DNA of 64,000 nucleotides from Cricetomys ansorgei (GCA_026225945.1 JAMJFZ010003581.1:4342501-4406500), one strand, 5' to 3'. Shown: positions 20,660-31,767, counted from the stretch's first letter. The notes: generated from the sequence alone by a model not told the origin. Translations and numbers: made by a program.

Positions 20660-20864
20660 TTCATTACTTTTTAATGTACTAATTTGCTCATTCACTATCC
20701 CCGCTGTCCGTTGTGTGTCTGCGCTAACCTCTCGTTAATGTCAGTTTCGTGAGGACAGGACATGAGAGCTGCTATGGTTATTGATGCATTTCCAGCGCTT
20801 AGAACTGAGTTGGAAAGCAGAAGTGCGTGACAAAGTTTTGTTGAATTAAATAAAGGAGGGGAGG
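20660..20864 (+). mobile_element. L2 LINE 3' end
   Basis: Ancient L2 landmarks in order: cagtttcgtgaggacaggac, gcatttccagcgcttagaac and agttttgttgaattaaataa, corresponding to tccatgagggcaggga ... atccccagcgcctagcac ... tttgttgaatgaatga. Confidence 0.68.
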
Positions 20865-20931
20865 AGGAAGAAAGGAAGGAAGGAAGGAAGGAAGGAAGGA
20901 AGGAAGGAAGGAAGGAAGGAAGGAAGGAAGG
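20865..20931. repeat. (GGAA)n microsatellite
   Basis: About 15 GGAA units, grown from the A-rich end of the L2. On the other strand it reads as a TTCC run giving spurious Leu-Pro-Ser-Phe frames. Confidence 0.96.
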
Positions 20932-21449
20932 GCATTTTTTCTAAGACAGGTAAATAAGCTTTTGTGATTAAACAATGAGTACGATGGGGTCCAGGAGTTG
21001 AACACGATACGTGTTTGACAAAACAGTAAAGTAACCTACAGAACGCAGGTGAGAATTTTTCTATAGGTTGTATTGGGGAAATGTTTGACAACACCATAAG
21101 AATGGGGTCAGCTTAGGCATGTCTTACAAGCACCCGTATTTGTCCTCAGCTTGGTGAGGAAAATGGCATTCATTTAAAAGGTGAAAGATGCCGGGAAGAG
21201 AAGGGAAATAGATAAAGTGAAAGGCTGGGCTGGGCTGGCCGTAGAAGACTGCCTTGTTAACAGGCTTGAGGCATGAGGTGGAATAGTAGTCTCCCACCCT
21301 TTACCACTCCCATCCCCAGCCCTGTTCCCTGCAAGATGAGGTAGGGCAGCTGAGGGAAGAATAGAAGAAAATATATCTACCATTAAAAAGAGATCGCCAA
21401 AACGTGTTAAGAAAGAATTGAGATGAAGGGATTAAAAAAAGAAAAGGTG
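20932..21449. other. Single-copy DNA, no feature seen
   Basis: A ggctgggctgggctggcc patch lies near 21222. No repeat is recognised. Confidence 0.45.
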
Positions 21450-21660
21450 ATACTGGAGAGATGGCTCGGGAGTTAATAGCACTCACTGACTGCTCTTCCG
21501 GAGGATCCAGGTTGGATCCCCAGCACCTACACAGTGTCTCAAAACCATCTGTAACTCCAGCTCCAGGGGATCTGGCACCCTCTTCCGGCCATGTGCACTG
21601 CATGCACATGGTGCACAGATAGGAATGCAGACAAAACATCCAAATGCATAAAAAAAAAAA
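21450..21660 (+). mobile_element. B3 SINE
   Basis: atactggagagatggctcgg, gactgctcttccggaggatc, aaccatctgtaactccagct, ggcaccctcttccggccatg, then an A-rich tail. Confidence 0.9.
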
Positions 21661-22449
21661 AAGAAAGAAAGAAAAATAAATCCTTTTGTAAAATTGGGTT
21701 CACAGATTCTGAGGGCAGAAAGAGTTTTGAAGATGGAAGCAGTGGTCAGCAGCTGAAATTCAACCTCTTTGGGAACCTATTGGTCAGAAGTGGCAATGAC
21801 CGGGATAAGAAAAGGATGATGATAATCCCCTGGGTTTCCAGGGGAGGAAGGCAAGATGGCAGCTGGCTGGAAACATCACTGAAGAAGAACAAAATTAAGG
21901 TATCTTTTCCAGATCCGGAGACTCAGGGAAAAGAATGAAGAGGATCATAAGATATGAGAAATAAGGTTCTAAATACTATAAATACTATGCTCAAAGGATG
22001 TTGGTTTTCCGGTCCCGCTTGCGCACTGCTGACCCTCTGGCTACCACGGCGGCTGGTCCCTCCCACCCCCCTTTTGTTTATCTTCTATTATCAACATTTT
22101 AAATCATCCTTTATTGTTGCAGTATTCCCCAAATTTCACCCATTTGTGTGCTACCATTTCAGTCTCAGTTAGTGACTTGGGGTGGTTTTTCTAAGACAGG
22201 GATCCTGAAAGAAGTCTTGGGAATGTGAAGAGTTTATGTAAAAGGCAATTAATTCCAGGAAGTTCTGGAGATAAAAATGGACAAGTAATATAAGGAAAAG
22301 AAGAAAGCAAACACGGGAGATGTCAAAGAATGAGTCCACAGCGTGGGCTCCGGAGCTCATGCCTACTAGAAGCTTCTGAGAAATGGTGTAGACCACATTT
22401 CCGGGCTGTCTTGACTAAACCAGAAACTCCACCAACATCTTCCATCCAA
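21661..22449. other. Single-copy DNA
   Basis: About 790 bases with no recognised repeat. A 115-codon frame (21591-21938) starts inside the B3 tail, which argues against it being a gene. A short CpG-containing patch occurs at 22005-22050. Confidence 0.45.
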
Positions 22450-22803
22450 GATCAGTTCTGGGTTTCAAACAAATGAACCACAGTCCAACCACCTGGGGAG
22501 GAAAAGGCTTATTTGGCTTACGCTTAAAAGTAACAGTTTATCAAGGAGGGAAGTCAAGTTATGGACTCCAGGCAGGAACCTGGAGCAGAAACCATGGAGG
22601 AATACATTGACTGACTCATGCTCAACTAGCTTTCTTGCATAACCCACAGCCACTTGCTAGGTAAGAATGGTGCCTTCCACAATGGGCTGAGCTCTCCCAT
22701 GTCAATCACTAAGACAGTATCTCACAGACATATCCACAGGTCAGTCTGGAGCAGGAAACTGCTCACTTGAAACTCCCTCAGAGATGACTCTGTAATAAGT
22801 TGA
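22450..22803 (-). mobile_element. MaLR/ERVL-type LTR
   Basis: On the minus strand: gagatactgtcttagtgatt, gctcagcccattgtggaagg, aggttcctgcctggagtcca, gtaagccaaataagcctttt. Same family as 41337-41690 and 50799-51202. Confidence 0.75.
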
Positions 22804-22834
22804 CAGCCAAAGCTAAACAGGACAGCACGCACAT

Positions 22835-23126
22835 GTGGCTGTGCATGCACTTGCAGGGGGCAAGAGTCAACACTGGGTGCCTTCATCAATCATCTCCCAC
22901 CTTGGAGACAGGCTCAGTCTTTCCCGTGCCCAACCCCCTACCTGGAGATAGCCGGTTTGGCTTGACCGGCAGGCCAGCAATCTTCCAGGGATCTTCTCAT
23001 GTCTGTCTTCCAAGTGCTGGGATCACAGGCATGTGCTATAATCATGAGAGGGGGCGCCGGGGCTCAAACTCTGGTCCTCCTGCTCTTGTAGCAGGCTTGT
23101 TACCAACTGAGCTGTCTCCCCAACCC
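22835..23126 (-). mobile_element. RSINE1 SINE
   Basis: Reverse with its tail: gggcaagagtcaacactggg, ccaccttggagacaggctca, aagtgctgggatcacaggca, ctcaaactctggtcctcctg, ttaccaactgagctgtctcc. Confidence 0.85.
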
Positions 23127-23127
23127 C

Positions 23128-23300
23128 CTTCTTCTATTTATTTGTATATTAAACACATGTGCCATAGTATACACATGGAGGTCAGAGGGCAACTTCGAAG
23201 AGTTCATTTCCTCCTTTTACCATGTGGGGTATTGGGGATTGAACTGGGGTTGCCAGGCTTGGCAGCAAGCCCCTTTGTCCACTGAGCATTTTGTCAGCCC
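23128..23300 (-). mobile_element. B3A-like SINE
   Basis: catggaggtcagagggcaac, tattggggattgaactgggg, gccaggcttggcagcaagcc, ccactgagcattttgtcagc. Inserted immediately beside the RSINE1 in the same orientation. Confidence 0.86.
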
Positions 23301-23464
23301 CTCAACCCATTTTGAGGTTAAATTTTATGAAAACATAGCACAAAGTTTCTCACACTACTCTTAAAGGGGTGTAACATTAATGGAATGTTGTATTCACTTA
23401 AAAATATTTGTTGTAAATCTTAAATCAATATAGTGCATGGAGCTAAAAGTCAAAAGTGAAGTAA

Positions 23465-23515
23465 CATGGGATGCTAGACCAAGTGCTGTACCAGTGAGCT
23501 ACACCAAAGCCCCTC
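23465..23515 (-). mobile_element. ID/B4 head fragment
   Basis: atgctagaccaagtgctgta, ccagtgagctacaccaaagc: reverse complement of the tRNA-Ala-derived ID box region. Confidence 0.6.
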
Positions 23516-23954
23516 AAACAGAATATTAATACATATGTGTATGTATGCATGCATACACATACATGGACATTCTGAGGCAAAGTAGGAGAAGCAAAGCAAA
23601 GGCAATAACAAAGGAATGGGATATGTAGAGAATAAATTGCCACATGGTGAATATAAAAACAGACACCAGCAAACTAACACTAAATGAAATGGCTGAGCGC
23701 TGAGTGCAGTTCTGATAACAGAGTGTGAGGGCTGCTCCACAATAAGGAATTCATGCCTGATGCTATAAACCGAGTCAAGAACTCATGACTGAGAAAGCTG
23801 TGCTCTAGGGTAAACCTGCTACCGTTGTGCTGCTAAATGGATGCCATCAAACTACCTTCTGACCGTTTATGTTTTAGACACACGCTGTCCGCCATTTTGC
23901 TCAGAGAAGGCTCTCTTTGCAGCGGGCAGCAGTTAACACAGAGACTCATAACTG
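23516..23954. other. Single-copy DNA
   Basis: Contains a perfect 16-bp palindrome TGTATGCATGCATACA near 23545. No repeat or gene is recognised. Confidence 0.45.
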
Positions 23955-24500
23955 GCCTGAGTGCTGAAACAAGTGACTACGGAGTTCTCAGTCTTCAATG
24001 GGATATCTATATCAAGGCTCAGTACATATTGGAAGAAGGAACAAAAATAATGTAAGGCCCAGAAGATGGGGAGGTAATGCTGTCATCTGGACATGACATG
24101 GCCGTTACGCTCCTGAACTTATTACAGTATCTAGATAAGCTCAAGCCACTCAACATTCCATCATGGCTGGGGGAGGGGCTCATGAAGTCCCACCCTCCCT
24201 GAAAAGCTACTGACAGTATGTGGTTGCTAGGGTAGGAGAGGTGACATTCGTCAGTGCTGTGGCCACTGTACAGTTGCCCATGCTCTGGGATATAACCCCC
24301 AACCCATGCTAATACCAGCAACGCTAATAAAAAGTATTGGGTCACACACACACACAGAAACAAAGACATGAAAGGAACGGGCTTTGGGGGAACAAAAGAG
24401 GTTCAGTGGGAATGGGAGGGATAATGGAGGAGGAAAATGGCCAAAATGCTATACACATATAGAAAATTGTCAAAAGGAGAGTAAATTAAACATACTTTTA
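23955..24500 (+). mobile_element. L1 (Lx-type) 3' untranslated end
   Basis: 5'-truncated LINE-1 3' end: caatgggatatctatatcaa, ggaagaaggaacaaaaataa, catcatggctgggggagggg, agttgcccatgctctgggat, tagaaaattgtcaaaaggag, then an A-rich end. No ORF2 coding remains. Confidence 0.85.
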
Positions 24501-24917
24501 AAAAAATAAACAATAAAGAAAAGACAAAATTGAGCTGTGAGCAAAACAAGAAAAAAGCAAGGATATTTGGCAGCAGGAGGATGGCACACCATCATTGCCA
24601 TACTTTTAGGACACTGGATGCCAGGAAGGCCACTCCCCCGAAGCTACACTGCATACACCGAAGATCCCTGGATACCGGGAAAACAGTTACTGCTTGGTTC
24701 AGCTCCTGCAGAAACAGGAATCTTTTGCTACGGATGTGCTTTGCTTCAGCTGGGAAATAAAAACAGAACCAGCGTAGTCGGGTACGTAACCAACCAGTAT
24801 TACTACTCTCTACTGGGTCTGGGCTTAAGAATAGAAGCAAAAGGAAAAAAAAAAATGCTCTTTTCCTCATTCATTCTCCTGAAATTCTTTTTTGTTCGTT
24901 TGTTTGTTTTGTTTTGT
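24501..24917. other. Single-copy DNA with overlapping open frames
   Basis: Frames of 76 and 142 codons (+) and 92 codons (-) overlap at 24530-24965. I recognise no protein motif, and the 142-codon frame ends in poly-A and B1 sequence. Composition is slightly CpG-richer than its neighbours around 24640-24790. Function unknown. Confidence 0.4.
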
Positions 24918-24950
24918 GCTGGGATTAAAGGTGTGCACCATCACTGCCGG
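24918..24950 (-). mobile_element. B1 3-prime-terminal fragment
   Basis: Only gtgctgggattaaaggtgtg and caccatcactgcc remain, preceded by a T/TTTG tract. Confidence 0.7.
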
Positions 24951-25354
24951 AAATTCTTAACCTGAAGTGTCTTACCCTGCTACTCTGTTTCCTTAAATTA
25001 CAAAGAGAAACACCAACCCTGTTCTCACTGGCTTCAGCTCTCAGGCTCTTGGTTGTTCCTGGTTCAGCACTGAAGAGCCGGGTTTTGGGTTCTTTTCACT
25101 TGTTTTTGTCTATAGACCCAACACTGGATAAAAGCAAGACTTTTCTTCTTAAAAAAAAAAATAAAAACTCGTTTAAATATTTTCTTCGACACCCTTGATA
25201 CTAAACAGCGCGCCACACACTCTATTCCCCCAACTTTCCAATGAGACAACGCAAAGAAATAAGATTCACTATCAGAGTCTTCAAACATTCTTGCACTTTG
25301 ACTACCATCATTACACGAAGCATGCGTGAAGTAAACGGCAGGCTAGTTTTTCTT
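24951..25354. other. Single-copy DNA, no feature seen
   Basis: An A-rich run at about 25150-25165. Nothing else is recognised. Confidence 0.45.
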
Positions 25355-25572
25355 TTGTTTTTTAAGATTTACTTATTTTGTGTGCGCTTTGCCTGCCCGT
25401 GTGTCTGGGCATCACGTTTGCGCAGTGCTCTAGGAAGTCAGAAGAGGGCACTGGATCCTCTGGAACTAGAGTTACAGCAATGGCAATGTGGGTCGTGAGA
25501 ACTGAACCGAGGTCCTCTGGAGGAACCAGTTAAGAGTCGGTGCTCTTAATCATGGGGCCATCTCCACAGACC
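25355..25572 (-). mobile_element. B3 SINE
   Basis: Reverse: gtcagaagagggcactggat, gaactgaaccgaggtcctct, ggtgctcttaatcatggggc, catctccacag. Confidence 0.86.
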
Positions 25573-26369
25573 CTCCGGCCGAATTTCCACAGGCAGCTGA
25601 CACTCTTAAGCAAACATGACTCCTAAATTGCACGTTGGGTAGCAATTTTACACACATTGCTGATGCCAGCAATAACTGCAGAGCTGGAGAGTATGGTCCT
25701 TCTCCAAACGTGGTGAGAAACACCAATAACATAGTAAACCTTATGACCCACAGATGTCAGCCCACAAACTTCCCTGTGCTGTGGACTTCAGGAAGGTAAT
25801 CTACTCGGTGTCGAGTCTCTTCTGATAGATTTATGGGATGGATCGATGAGTATAACATCAAAGAATTCATTCATGGAATCTTTACCAACACAGTAAGAAT
25901 TGAGAAGTAGTGTCCACCTCCCTCCTCAGTAACTGAGCTACTAACTAACTACAGTTAGCGACTAACTACACCAAACTTTAGGTGGTTAACACCCCAGTGT
26001 CTGGGCTTGTCATGAGTTGTACCTCAAGGAAATGGGTAGTTGAGGCCATCACAGCAAGTGTGAATCCTGACTATGATGTAACCCTGTCTGGCCTTGCATG
26101 CCACCAGGTGGAGCAGGGAGACCCAGGGAGCACAGATTGCTGGCAGCACTGCCCATCCCTGCCACTGCTGCTATTCCCACAGCTCCGGTGTGTGCCTATG
26201 TCCACCTTCCTCCTGTCAACTGATGGTTGCTTCCAGGTGGGAAGAAAGCAGAGCTTGGGCTATCCTTGGCTAGCAGATTTACTGAGATGCTGTGCCTCTT
26301 CTCCCATGTCTCCCTCTCAGTCGCTTCTTGGTTTTGTTTACATGACAGACATTAAAAGGCTAACCATAA
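25573..26369. other. Single-copy DNA
   Basis: About 800 bases with no repeat recognised. A 136-codon + frame (25982-26392) runs into a (CAA)n and has no known motif. Its length is suggestive but unsupported by splice or promoter signals. Confidence 0.45.
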
Positions 26370-26532
26370 ACAACAACAACAACAAAAACTGAGCAGTAGT
26401 GGTGCACACCTTTAATCCCAGCACTTGGGAGGCAGACAGGTGGATCTCTGTGAGTTCAAGGCCAGCCTGGTCTCCAGAGTGAGTTCCGAGACAGCCAGAG
26501 TTGCAACAGAGAAATCCTGTCTCTAAAAACAA
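26370..26532 (+). mobile_element. B1 SINE with upstream (CAA)n
   Basis: caacaacaacaac (26370-26388) then a well-preserved B1: tttaatcccagcacttggga, aaggccagcctggtctccag, cagccagagttgcaacagag. It shows the lineage-variant tail. Confidence 0.94.
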
Positions 26533-26664
26533 AAATGCTAACCGTAACAAGATCTTTCAATAGAACAACAAGAAATATAATGGCTTATCTTCCTTCCTGG
26601 TAAATTCCATGGCAGAATGATTACTTGAAAAACTTCTCACAAGCTGTCAACAGTTAATTGGTCT

Positions 26665-27055
26665 TGGACTGGGGAGACAGGTCAGTGGATAAAGCCCTTG
26701 TCCCACAAGTGTAAGAACACCTATCTGGATCCCCTAAACCCATGTAAATGCCAGATGGGCATGCCTGCCACCTGTAATGTCCATGGTAACATAATGGTAA
26801 GGTAAAGGAGGCTACCTAAATTACCCGTATCTCCAATATCTGGATGCAACTAAGAGACCCTGCCTCGATGACTAAGAGAGTTACTGAGGAAGAATCCCTA
26901 TTATGTCAACCTCAGAATTCTACACTCACACCTTCCCATGTGAGCACATTCACACGAGCCTACACAAATTCAAACTTGTATATACACATGTGTACAACAC
27001 ATAGAACACATACAACACACACACACACATACACACACACTTTCATTTGTCCTTA
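26665..27055 (+). mobile_element. RSINE1 SINE with CA-rich tail
   Basis: cttggactggggagacaggt, gtggataaagcccttgtccc, gccacctgtaatgtccatgg, gagaccctgcctcgatgact, then an extended acac-rich tail to 27042. Confidence 0.75.
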
Positions 27056-27059
27056 ATCA

Positions 27060-27195
27060 GTCATGATGGTGGATGTCTATATCCCTGTGACTCAAGAGAT
27101 GGAGGCAAGAAGATCAAGAGTTCAGGGTTATCCTTGACTCCATAGACAGTGGAGGCCAGGTTAGATTACATGAAACCCTTTCCCAAAAGCAAACA
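27060..27195 (+). mobile_element. B4-type SINE, right part
   Basis: tcatgatggtggatgtctat, gagttcagggttatccttga, ttagattacatgaaaccctt. Confidence 0.6.
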
Positions 27196-27625
27196 GTTCA
27201 CTGGTGGCATCTAAAGACTAGCGGCAGTGTGGAATCTGAAGTGACAGCCACACCACGTGCTTTCTTTACCGTATCCCATTTAAACCCACTGGTCCATCAT
27301 TCATCCTGTAAATACTGCCTCATTCTCCTGACAAGATCGGTCCCAGCAGCTTGCTTCACAGGTCAACAGATGCACTTGCTGCTGTAGCGAGCTTATCCTC
27401 CAAAGTCAAGTTCAAGTTCACCACGTGACACAGATTTTTAGAACACCACCATCCAAGTAAAACTTGGCAAGATAGCTCATAAAATAAAAGTGAGATGTCG
27501 AGATTTTCTCACACTTGCTGTCAAGTAATCATCCACACGGATTGCTCTGAATCTTAAATTCGCGTGCATAGGCAAGCATTGCCCGGTATTTTTGCAGATA
27601 TTGCAAGTGAATTCTCTCTACCACC
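27196..27625. other. Single-copy DNA, no feature seen
   Basis: No repeat recognised before the 30-bp tandem array. Confidence 0.45.
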
Positions 27626-27715
27626 ATGCACCTGTCTATACTGCTGGGTTGCAGAATGCACCTGTCTATACTGCTGGGTTGCAGAATGCACCTGTCTATA
27701 CTGCTGGGTTGCAGA
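27626..27715. repeat. Perfect tandem repeat, 3 x 30 bp
   Basis: The unit atgcacctgtctatactgct + gggttgcaga occurs three times with no mismatch, followed by a partial fourth (atgc). The 30-base period keeps reading frame, so several frames on both strands stay open through it. Confidence 0.98.
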
Positions 27716-27965
27716 ATGCCTATATTTCCACACAAATGCCATTCAGTGACATTTCATGGTCCACTCCTTAATCCTGATACCTCCCATCGGTTTGTTCTCT
27801 TCTACCTCCTCATGCTAGACTGAAACGGTAGGTCTAAGGTTACCAGAAGGGGGCAAAACCTTGAAATTGAGTAATGTAGGGTTAAGGCAGTGCCTTGGGG
27901 CTCCTGTGCATTTCAGTGATAGGAGGAAAAGAACAGAAGGATGAAATACTAAACTGTAGTGGGAA

Positions 27966-29345
27966 GCTTTGAAGGAGTTTGTGATTTTGGTTTCTTTAAA
28001 AACGCAAAACGGTGCCGGGCAGTAGCGGTGCACGCCTTTAATCCCAGCACTTGGGAGGCAGAGGCAGGCAGATCTCTGTAAATTGGAGGTCAGCTCATTC
28101 TACACAGTGAGTTTCAGGACAGCCAGAGTTACAACAGAAAAAACAAAACAAAACAAAAAAAAACAAACAAAACACCCACAAAATGGTGCTTGGACTTTAT
28201 TTCTGTTCCCATCCCAGGTGTGGTGGATGATGATGAGCTGATCTGGAATGTTCGTTGCCAGTGGCTATGATTTGATTACGTGCAGCTGTTTTGCCATGTG
28301 TAGCTTGTCCTTACGATTGTGTGCTGCTTGGACTTCTGGGAACTTTGCTTAGAGTATAAGGGTTGAAGCCCAGAGAGCCGGGGTGGATGTTGGTGGGTTG
28401 GTTGGTTGGTTATTGTTTAGAGGAACTTCAGTAGGAGAAATTACATTCAGGGATATTGTGCTGAGACATGAGTCCAGCTCACTAACAGCTCCTGCTCTCC
28501 AAGCTTCAGACAGCACAAAAGCACTGTGAATGTTTCTTCCTTTCCTTCTTTCTCTCTTTCAATGCCACAAACATGGTGGAGCCACAAGGTGATGGAGGTT
28601 TCTCTTTCTAACCTTCCTTTCTGTAGAGTGAAGCTTTGCCAGGGAAAAGTCCCTCCCCCATGTGGTTGTATGCCGCTTCGACTTCTGGGAACAGTTAGAG
28701 GGCATAAAAGAGGATTATGGAAGGCAGTTTGTAACAAAAGTTACAGCAGTTACAGAAGTTAGAAACTAAGAATCAGAGCTAAGAGTTGCTGCATGACAGG
28801 GAAAGAAAGCAGGCAGAAATAAGGACAGATAAAATGAACTAACTGGGGTTTTTAGTAAAGTTACAATTTAGATCTTCTCAGTAACTGCCATGCTGGGAGA
28901 AGCTAAAGCAGAGCAGGAGTTAGTTCAGAGTTAGTTCAGTTCCCCAGACATAGACAGATTCAGACAGCCAAGAGAAAAAGGCTGTAAAGGTTTCTCTTTC
29001 CTTCCTATCCTTTCCTTTCCTCCCTAACCCTATGAGCTAACTGAAGTTAAAAGTTACAAGATAGAAACTTAGCAGCTGGGAACAGAGGGGTGGAGTCAAG
29101 TAGCCAAGTGAGAGAAAAACTGTTACATTTTAGATACATTTTAAATATGTTCTGAGCCCTGATCCAAACGGTGAAACAGCTAAACCCACACCCTTTGTTT
29201 TAAAAAATTAAATTTTGAAAGGCATCTACAAAACCATATTGACAAAACCAATTATATTATAACATTTTTATTTCCAATTAACCTTTCTCTTTCCTGAGCT
29301 AGAGGGTAAAAAAGCACAGTAGCGACCTGCTACATTAAATAGCAA
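27966..29345 (+). mobile_element. LTR-like family, copy A (RMER17-like, tentative)
   Basis: Starts gattttggtttctttaaaaacg, is split by a B1, then resumes gtgcttggactttatttctg, gtggctatgatttgattacg, tgtagcttgtccttacgatt, ggacttctgggaactttgct and a TATA-like gagtataagggt. Copies at 51770-52405 and 55680-56325 share this order on the minus strand. About 700 bases at 28556-29275 are extra; they include a second, variant unit (cgacttctgggaacag, gggcataaaagagg) and resemble ERV sequence. Confidence 0.6.
28014..28165 (+). mobile_element. B1 SINE inside LTR copy A
   Basis: gccgggcagtagcggtgcac, tttaatcccagcacttggga, ggcagaggcaggcagatctc, cagccagagttacaacagaa. It retains CpGs, so it is relatively young. 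Confidence 0.95.
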
Positions 29346-29391
29346 GAAAGTGCAGGCGGATGAAACATCTCTAGAGAGCGTGTTCCCTGGA

Positions 29392-29580
29392 ACTAAGTGG
29401 AGAGATGGCTTAGCAGTTAGGATTCGCTGCTCTTCCAAAGGACCTTAGTTCCAGCACCTACATCAGATGGCTGACAACAGCCTGTAACTCCAGCTCCAGG
29501 ACATCTTCTGGCCTCCAAAGACATCTGCATTCAGATACGAACATACTGTGCACAGGTACACACATATACACTTAAATTTT
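29392..29580 (+). mobile_element. B3 SINE
   Basis: gtggagagatggcttagcag, gctgctcttccaaaggacct, gcctgtaactccagctccag, acatcttctggcctccaaag. Confidence 0.88.
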
Positions 29581-29629
29581 TGACTAAAAAATTAATTTAA
29601 GAAAAAAATTGGGGGCTTGGCTTGTTATT

Positions 29630-29720
29630 TGTTCGTTTTCTGAGACAGGGTTTCTCTGGGCAGCAATCCTACCTGCTGAGTGCTGGGATTAAAGGCATGT
29701 GCCACCATGCCTACTTTAAA
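29630..29720 (-). mobile_element. B1 SINE, internally deleted
   Basis: gagacagggtttctctgggc joins almost directly to gctgagtgctgggattaaag and gcatgtgccaccatgcctac; the middle (the ggaactcNNNctgtaga region) is missing. Confidence 0.85.
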
Positions 29721-29778
29721 AAAAAAAAAATCTTTGATTTGTACCTTAAGACTTGGAGGTTTTGACAAAGACTAGGAG

Positions 29779-29925
29779 TAGGCAGATGCAGTGGTGCACA
29801 CCTTTATACGCCAGCACTCAGGGAGCAGACGTAGGTGGATCTCTGCAAGTTCACGGCCAGCCTGGTCTGCATGGTGAGTTCCAGGCCCCCCGCCCAGGGC
29901 TACAGTGAGACCCTGACTCAAAACA
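29779..29925 (+). mobile_element. B1 SINE
   Basis: atgcagtggtgcacaccttt, gtaggtggatctctgcaagt, gccagcctggtctgcatggt, gccccccgcccagggctaca. Confidence 0.9.
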
Positions 29926-30259
29926 ACAACAAACGACTAGGACTTTGTCATTTATTTATCATTGTTTGAGAAAAAAAAAAATCAGCTTTTCTCTGATTAT
30001 GGAAACACCATATTCTAAAAGGTTTAGGAAACGTAAGAATGGAGAAAGAAAAGGTAAACCGTAGGGAAGCACTGCGGCGTTTGTTACTGTTACTCTCCCT
30101 TTCACCTTTTCTCGGCTACAGATGCATGATCAAAGGAGTGGGGGGTGGTCTTCATCCTTGTACAGACGCACTGTCAAAGCGGGATCTCTTCATCCTTGTA
30201 CATTCGGTTTTATACCGTGACATGTCCACATCTGAAGTAGTGTTGAAACAATCTTAAGC
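29926..30259. other. Single-copy DNA
   Basis: catccttgta occurs twice (near 30155 and 30191) within a short local duplication. No repeat family is recognised. Confidence 0.45.
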
Positions 30260-30386
30260 CAGCTGTGATGACACATCCCTATGATTTCCACACGCAGGAA
30301 GCCGAAGAAGGGGGCTCAGTGTGGATTCAGGGCCAGCCTGGGCTATGTAACAAGCCTTTGCCACCAGAGTAAGATTGTCTCAAAAA
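30260..30386 (+). mobile_element. Old B1/B4-type SINE
   Basis: cagctgtgatgacacatccc, ggattcagggccagcctggg, ctatgtaacaagcc, gtctcaaaaatc. Confidence 0.65.
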
Positions 30387-30403
30387 TCAATTAATTAAAT
30401 TTA

Positions 30404-30488
30404 AATCCTGGAGATGATTCAGCAGAAGAGTACTTGCCTGGCATGTGCTAGTTCTGTGTCCATCACCACCGCACACACACGCACACAC

Positions 30489-30524
<36 letters not shown>

Positions 30525-30560
30525 ACACACACACACGCACGCACACACACGCACACACAC
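30404..30560 (+). mobile_element. ID-like SINE head with (CA)n tail
   Basis: cctggagatgattcagcaga, agagtacttgcctggcatgt, then a CA/CG-dinucleotide array (30471-30560) with scattered cgca units. Tail expansion of a tRNA-derived SINE. Confidence 0.68.
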
Positions 30561-30774
30561 GGTGAGGGACACAGGTTTAGTGACATCTGAGCTCTTAACT
30601 CACGTGGCAAAAACAAAAAGTCACTGACAAACCAAAATTTTCATTCTTCACCTCCGGAAAGACTGGGAGTTTCAAGCCTCGAGCTGCTCAAATAGGCATC
30701 TCCAAAAGTCTAACCGACGTTTTTTTCGGGCTTTTTCTGAGTTCTCACAGTCTGAGTGCAAGAATATAAACTCC

Positions 30775-30985
30775 AAGCATTTGAAAGCCAGTTGGAAATG
30801 ATTTCATGCAACTAAATATGTTCATTCCCTGATCTAGCAATTCCAGTTTTAGGCGTATGTGCTTAAAGAAAAAAATTTTGCATGTGTACACAGGGAGAAG
30901 AAATTCAAAGATGCTCATTCCAACTCGGGTTAAAATAGTTAGAAAGTAATTGTGATATTATAGAGTTACTCAAAGGAATGGAACC
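30775..30985 (+). mobile_element. Ancient L1 fragment
   Basis: cctgatctagcaattccagt, tttaggcgtatgtgcttaaa, tgctcattccaactcgggtt and caaaggaatggaacc match the old-L1 order (gatccagcaattccacttct, ggtatttacccaaaga, gttcatagcagcattattca, acaatggaatac). Confidence 0.65.
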
Positions 30986-31014
30986 AACTTTCTTTGCTTG
31001 CTTGTTTGGTTGAC

Positions 31015-31160
31015 TGACTGATTTTGAGACAGAAGCTCCTCTTGTTGCCCTGGCTAGCCTAGCACTCACTGTGTAGACTAGGTGGGCTTGACCTTTCATG
31101 TTCTCTGTGCCTCTGCTTTCTAAGTGCGGGCATAAACGCTGTGTGCCACCATACTTGGTG
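31015..31160 (-). mobile_element. B1 SINE
   Basis: Reverse: tttgagacagaagctcctct, tgttgccctggctagcctag, ttgacctttcatgttctctg, aacgctgtgtgccaccatac. Inserted in the old L1. Confidence 0.78.
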
Positions 31161-31607
31161 AGCCTGCTTATTTACATGCCCAAAGCAAAATATGAAATGA
31201 CAAGTGTCGGGATAATCCCATCAGGTCTAGTTTACAGGTACAAGATACACTAAGTCTAGAACAAAGGCTGCACAAAGAAATTTGTAATGGCCATTGTCTC
31301 TTAAGAAGAAAGATTTTTCCACTTTACCTGCCATGTTTTATATTGTGTTTTAAATGAGAGGTAAACGAATAGTTTCAAGTTAGTAAATGAATGAGAGTTT
31401 AAAAAAATAAAATAAAACAAAATCTTGCTCATTGAGATTGCATGCAGTAGCTACATGAATTTTTTCTGCTGTTTCCAGTACTTCTAACTTTTCTCTTATT
31501 TTCCTCACAAAAAGGATAAAAATAATTAACACATATTTTCTCAAATTCATATGCCAACTTCTATATGTTTAAAACATCTTTTTAAATAAATAATTAATTT
31601 GTTTATG
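31161..31607. other. AT-rich DNA, no feature seen
   Basis: May include more of the old L1 but is too diverged to assign. Confidence 0.4.
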
Positions 31608-31743
31608 AGACAAGGTCCCACTGCACAGCCCTGACTGGCCTATAACTCAATATACAGACCAGGCTGGCCTCAAACTCACAGAGATCCACCTGCCTCTGCC
31701 TCCTGAGTGCTGAAACTAAATGTGTGCAGTATAATACCCAGCT
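31608..31743 (-). mobile_element. B1 SINE
   Basis: gagacaaggtcccactgcac, agccctgactggcctataac, ccaggctggcctcaaactca, cagagatccacctgcctctg. Confidence 0.92.
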
Positions 31744-31767
31744 AAAAAGTTTTTTGGGGGGATGGTG

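Noticed and set aside
22800..23285. 161-codon + frame
   Set aside because: Spans an antisense RSINE1 and an antisense B3A; translation of SINE sequence.
24537..24965. 142-codon + frame
   Set aside because: No motif recognised, and it ends through poly-A and a B1 fragment. Left as unexplained single-copy DNA.
27626..27715. CRISPR-like repeat array
   Set aside because: The 30-bp units are directly adjacent with no spacers, in a mammalian genome.
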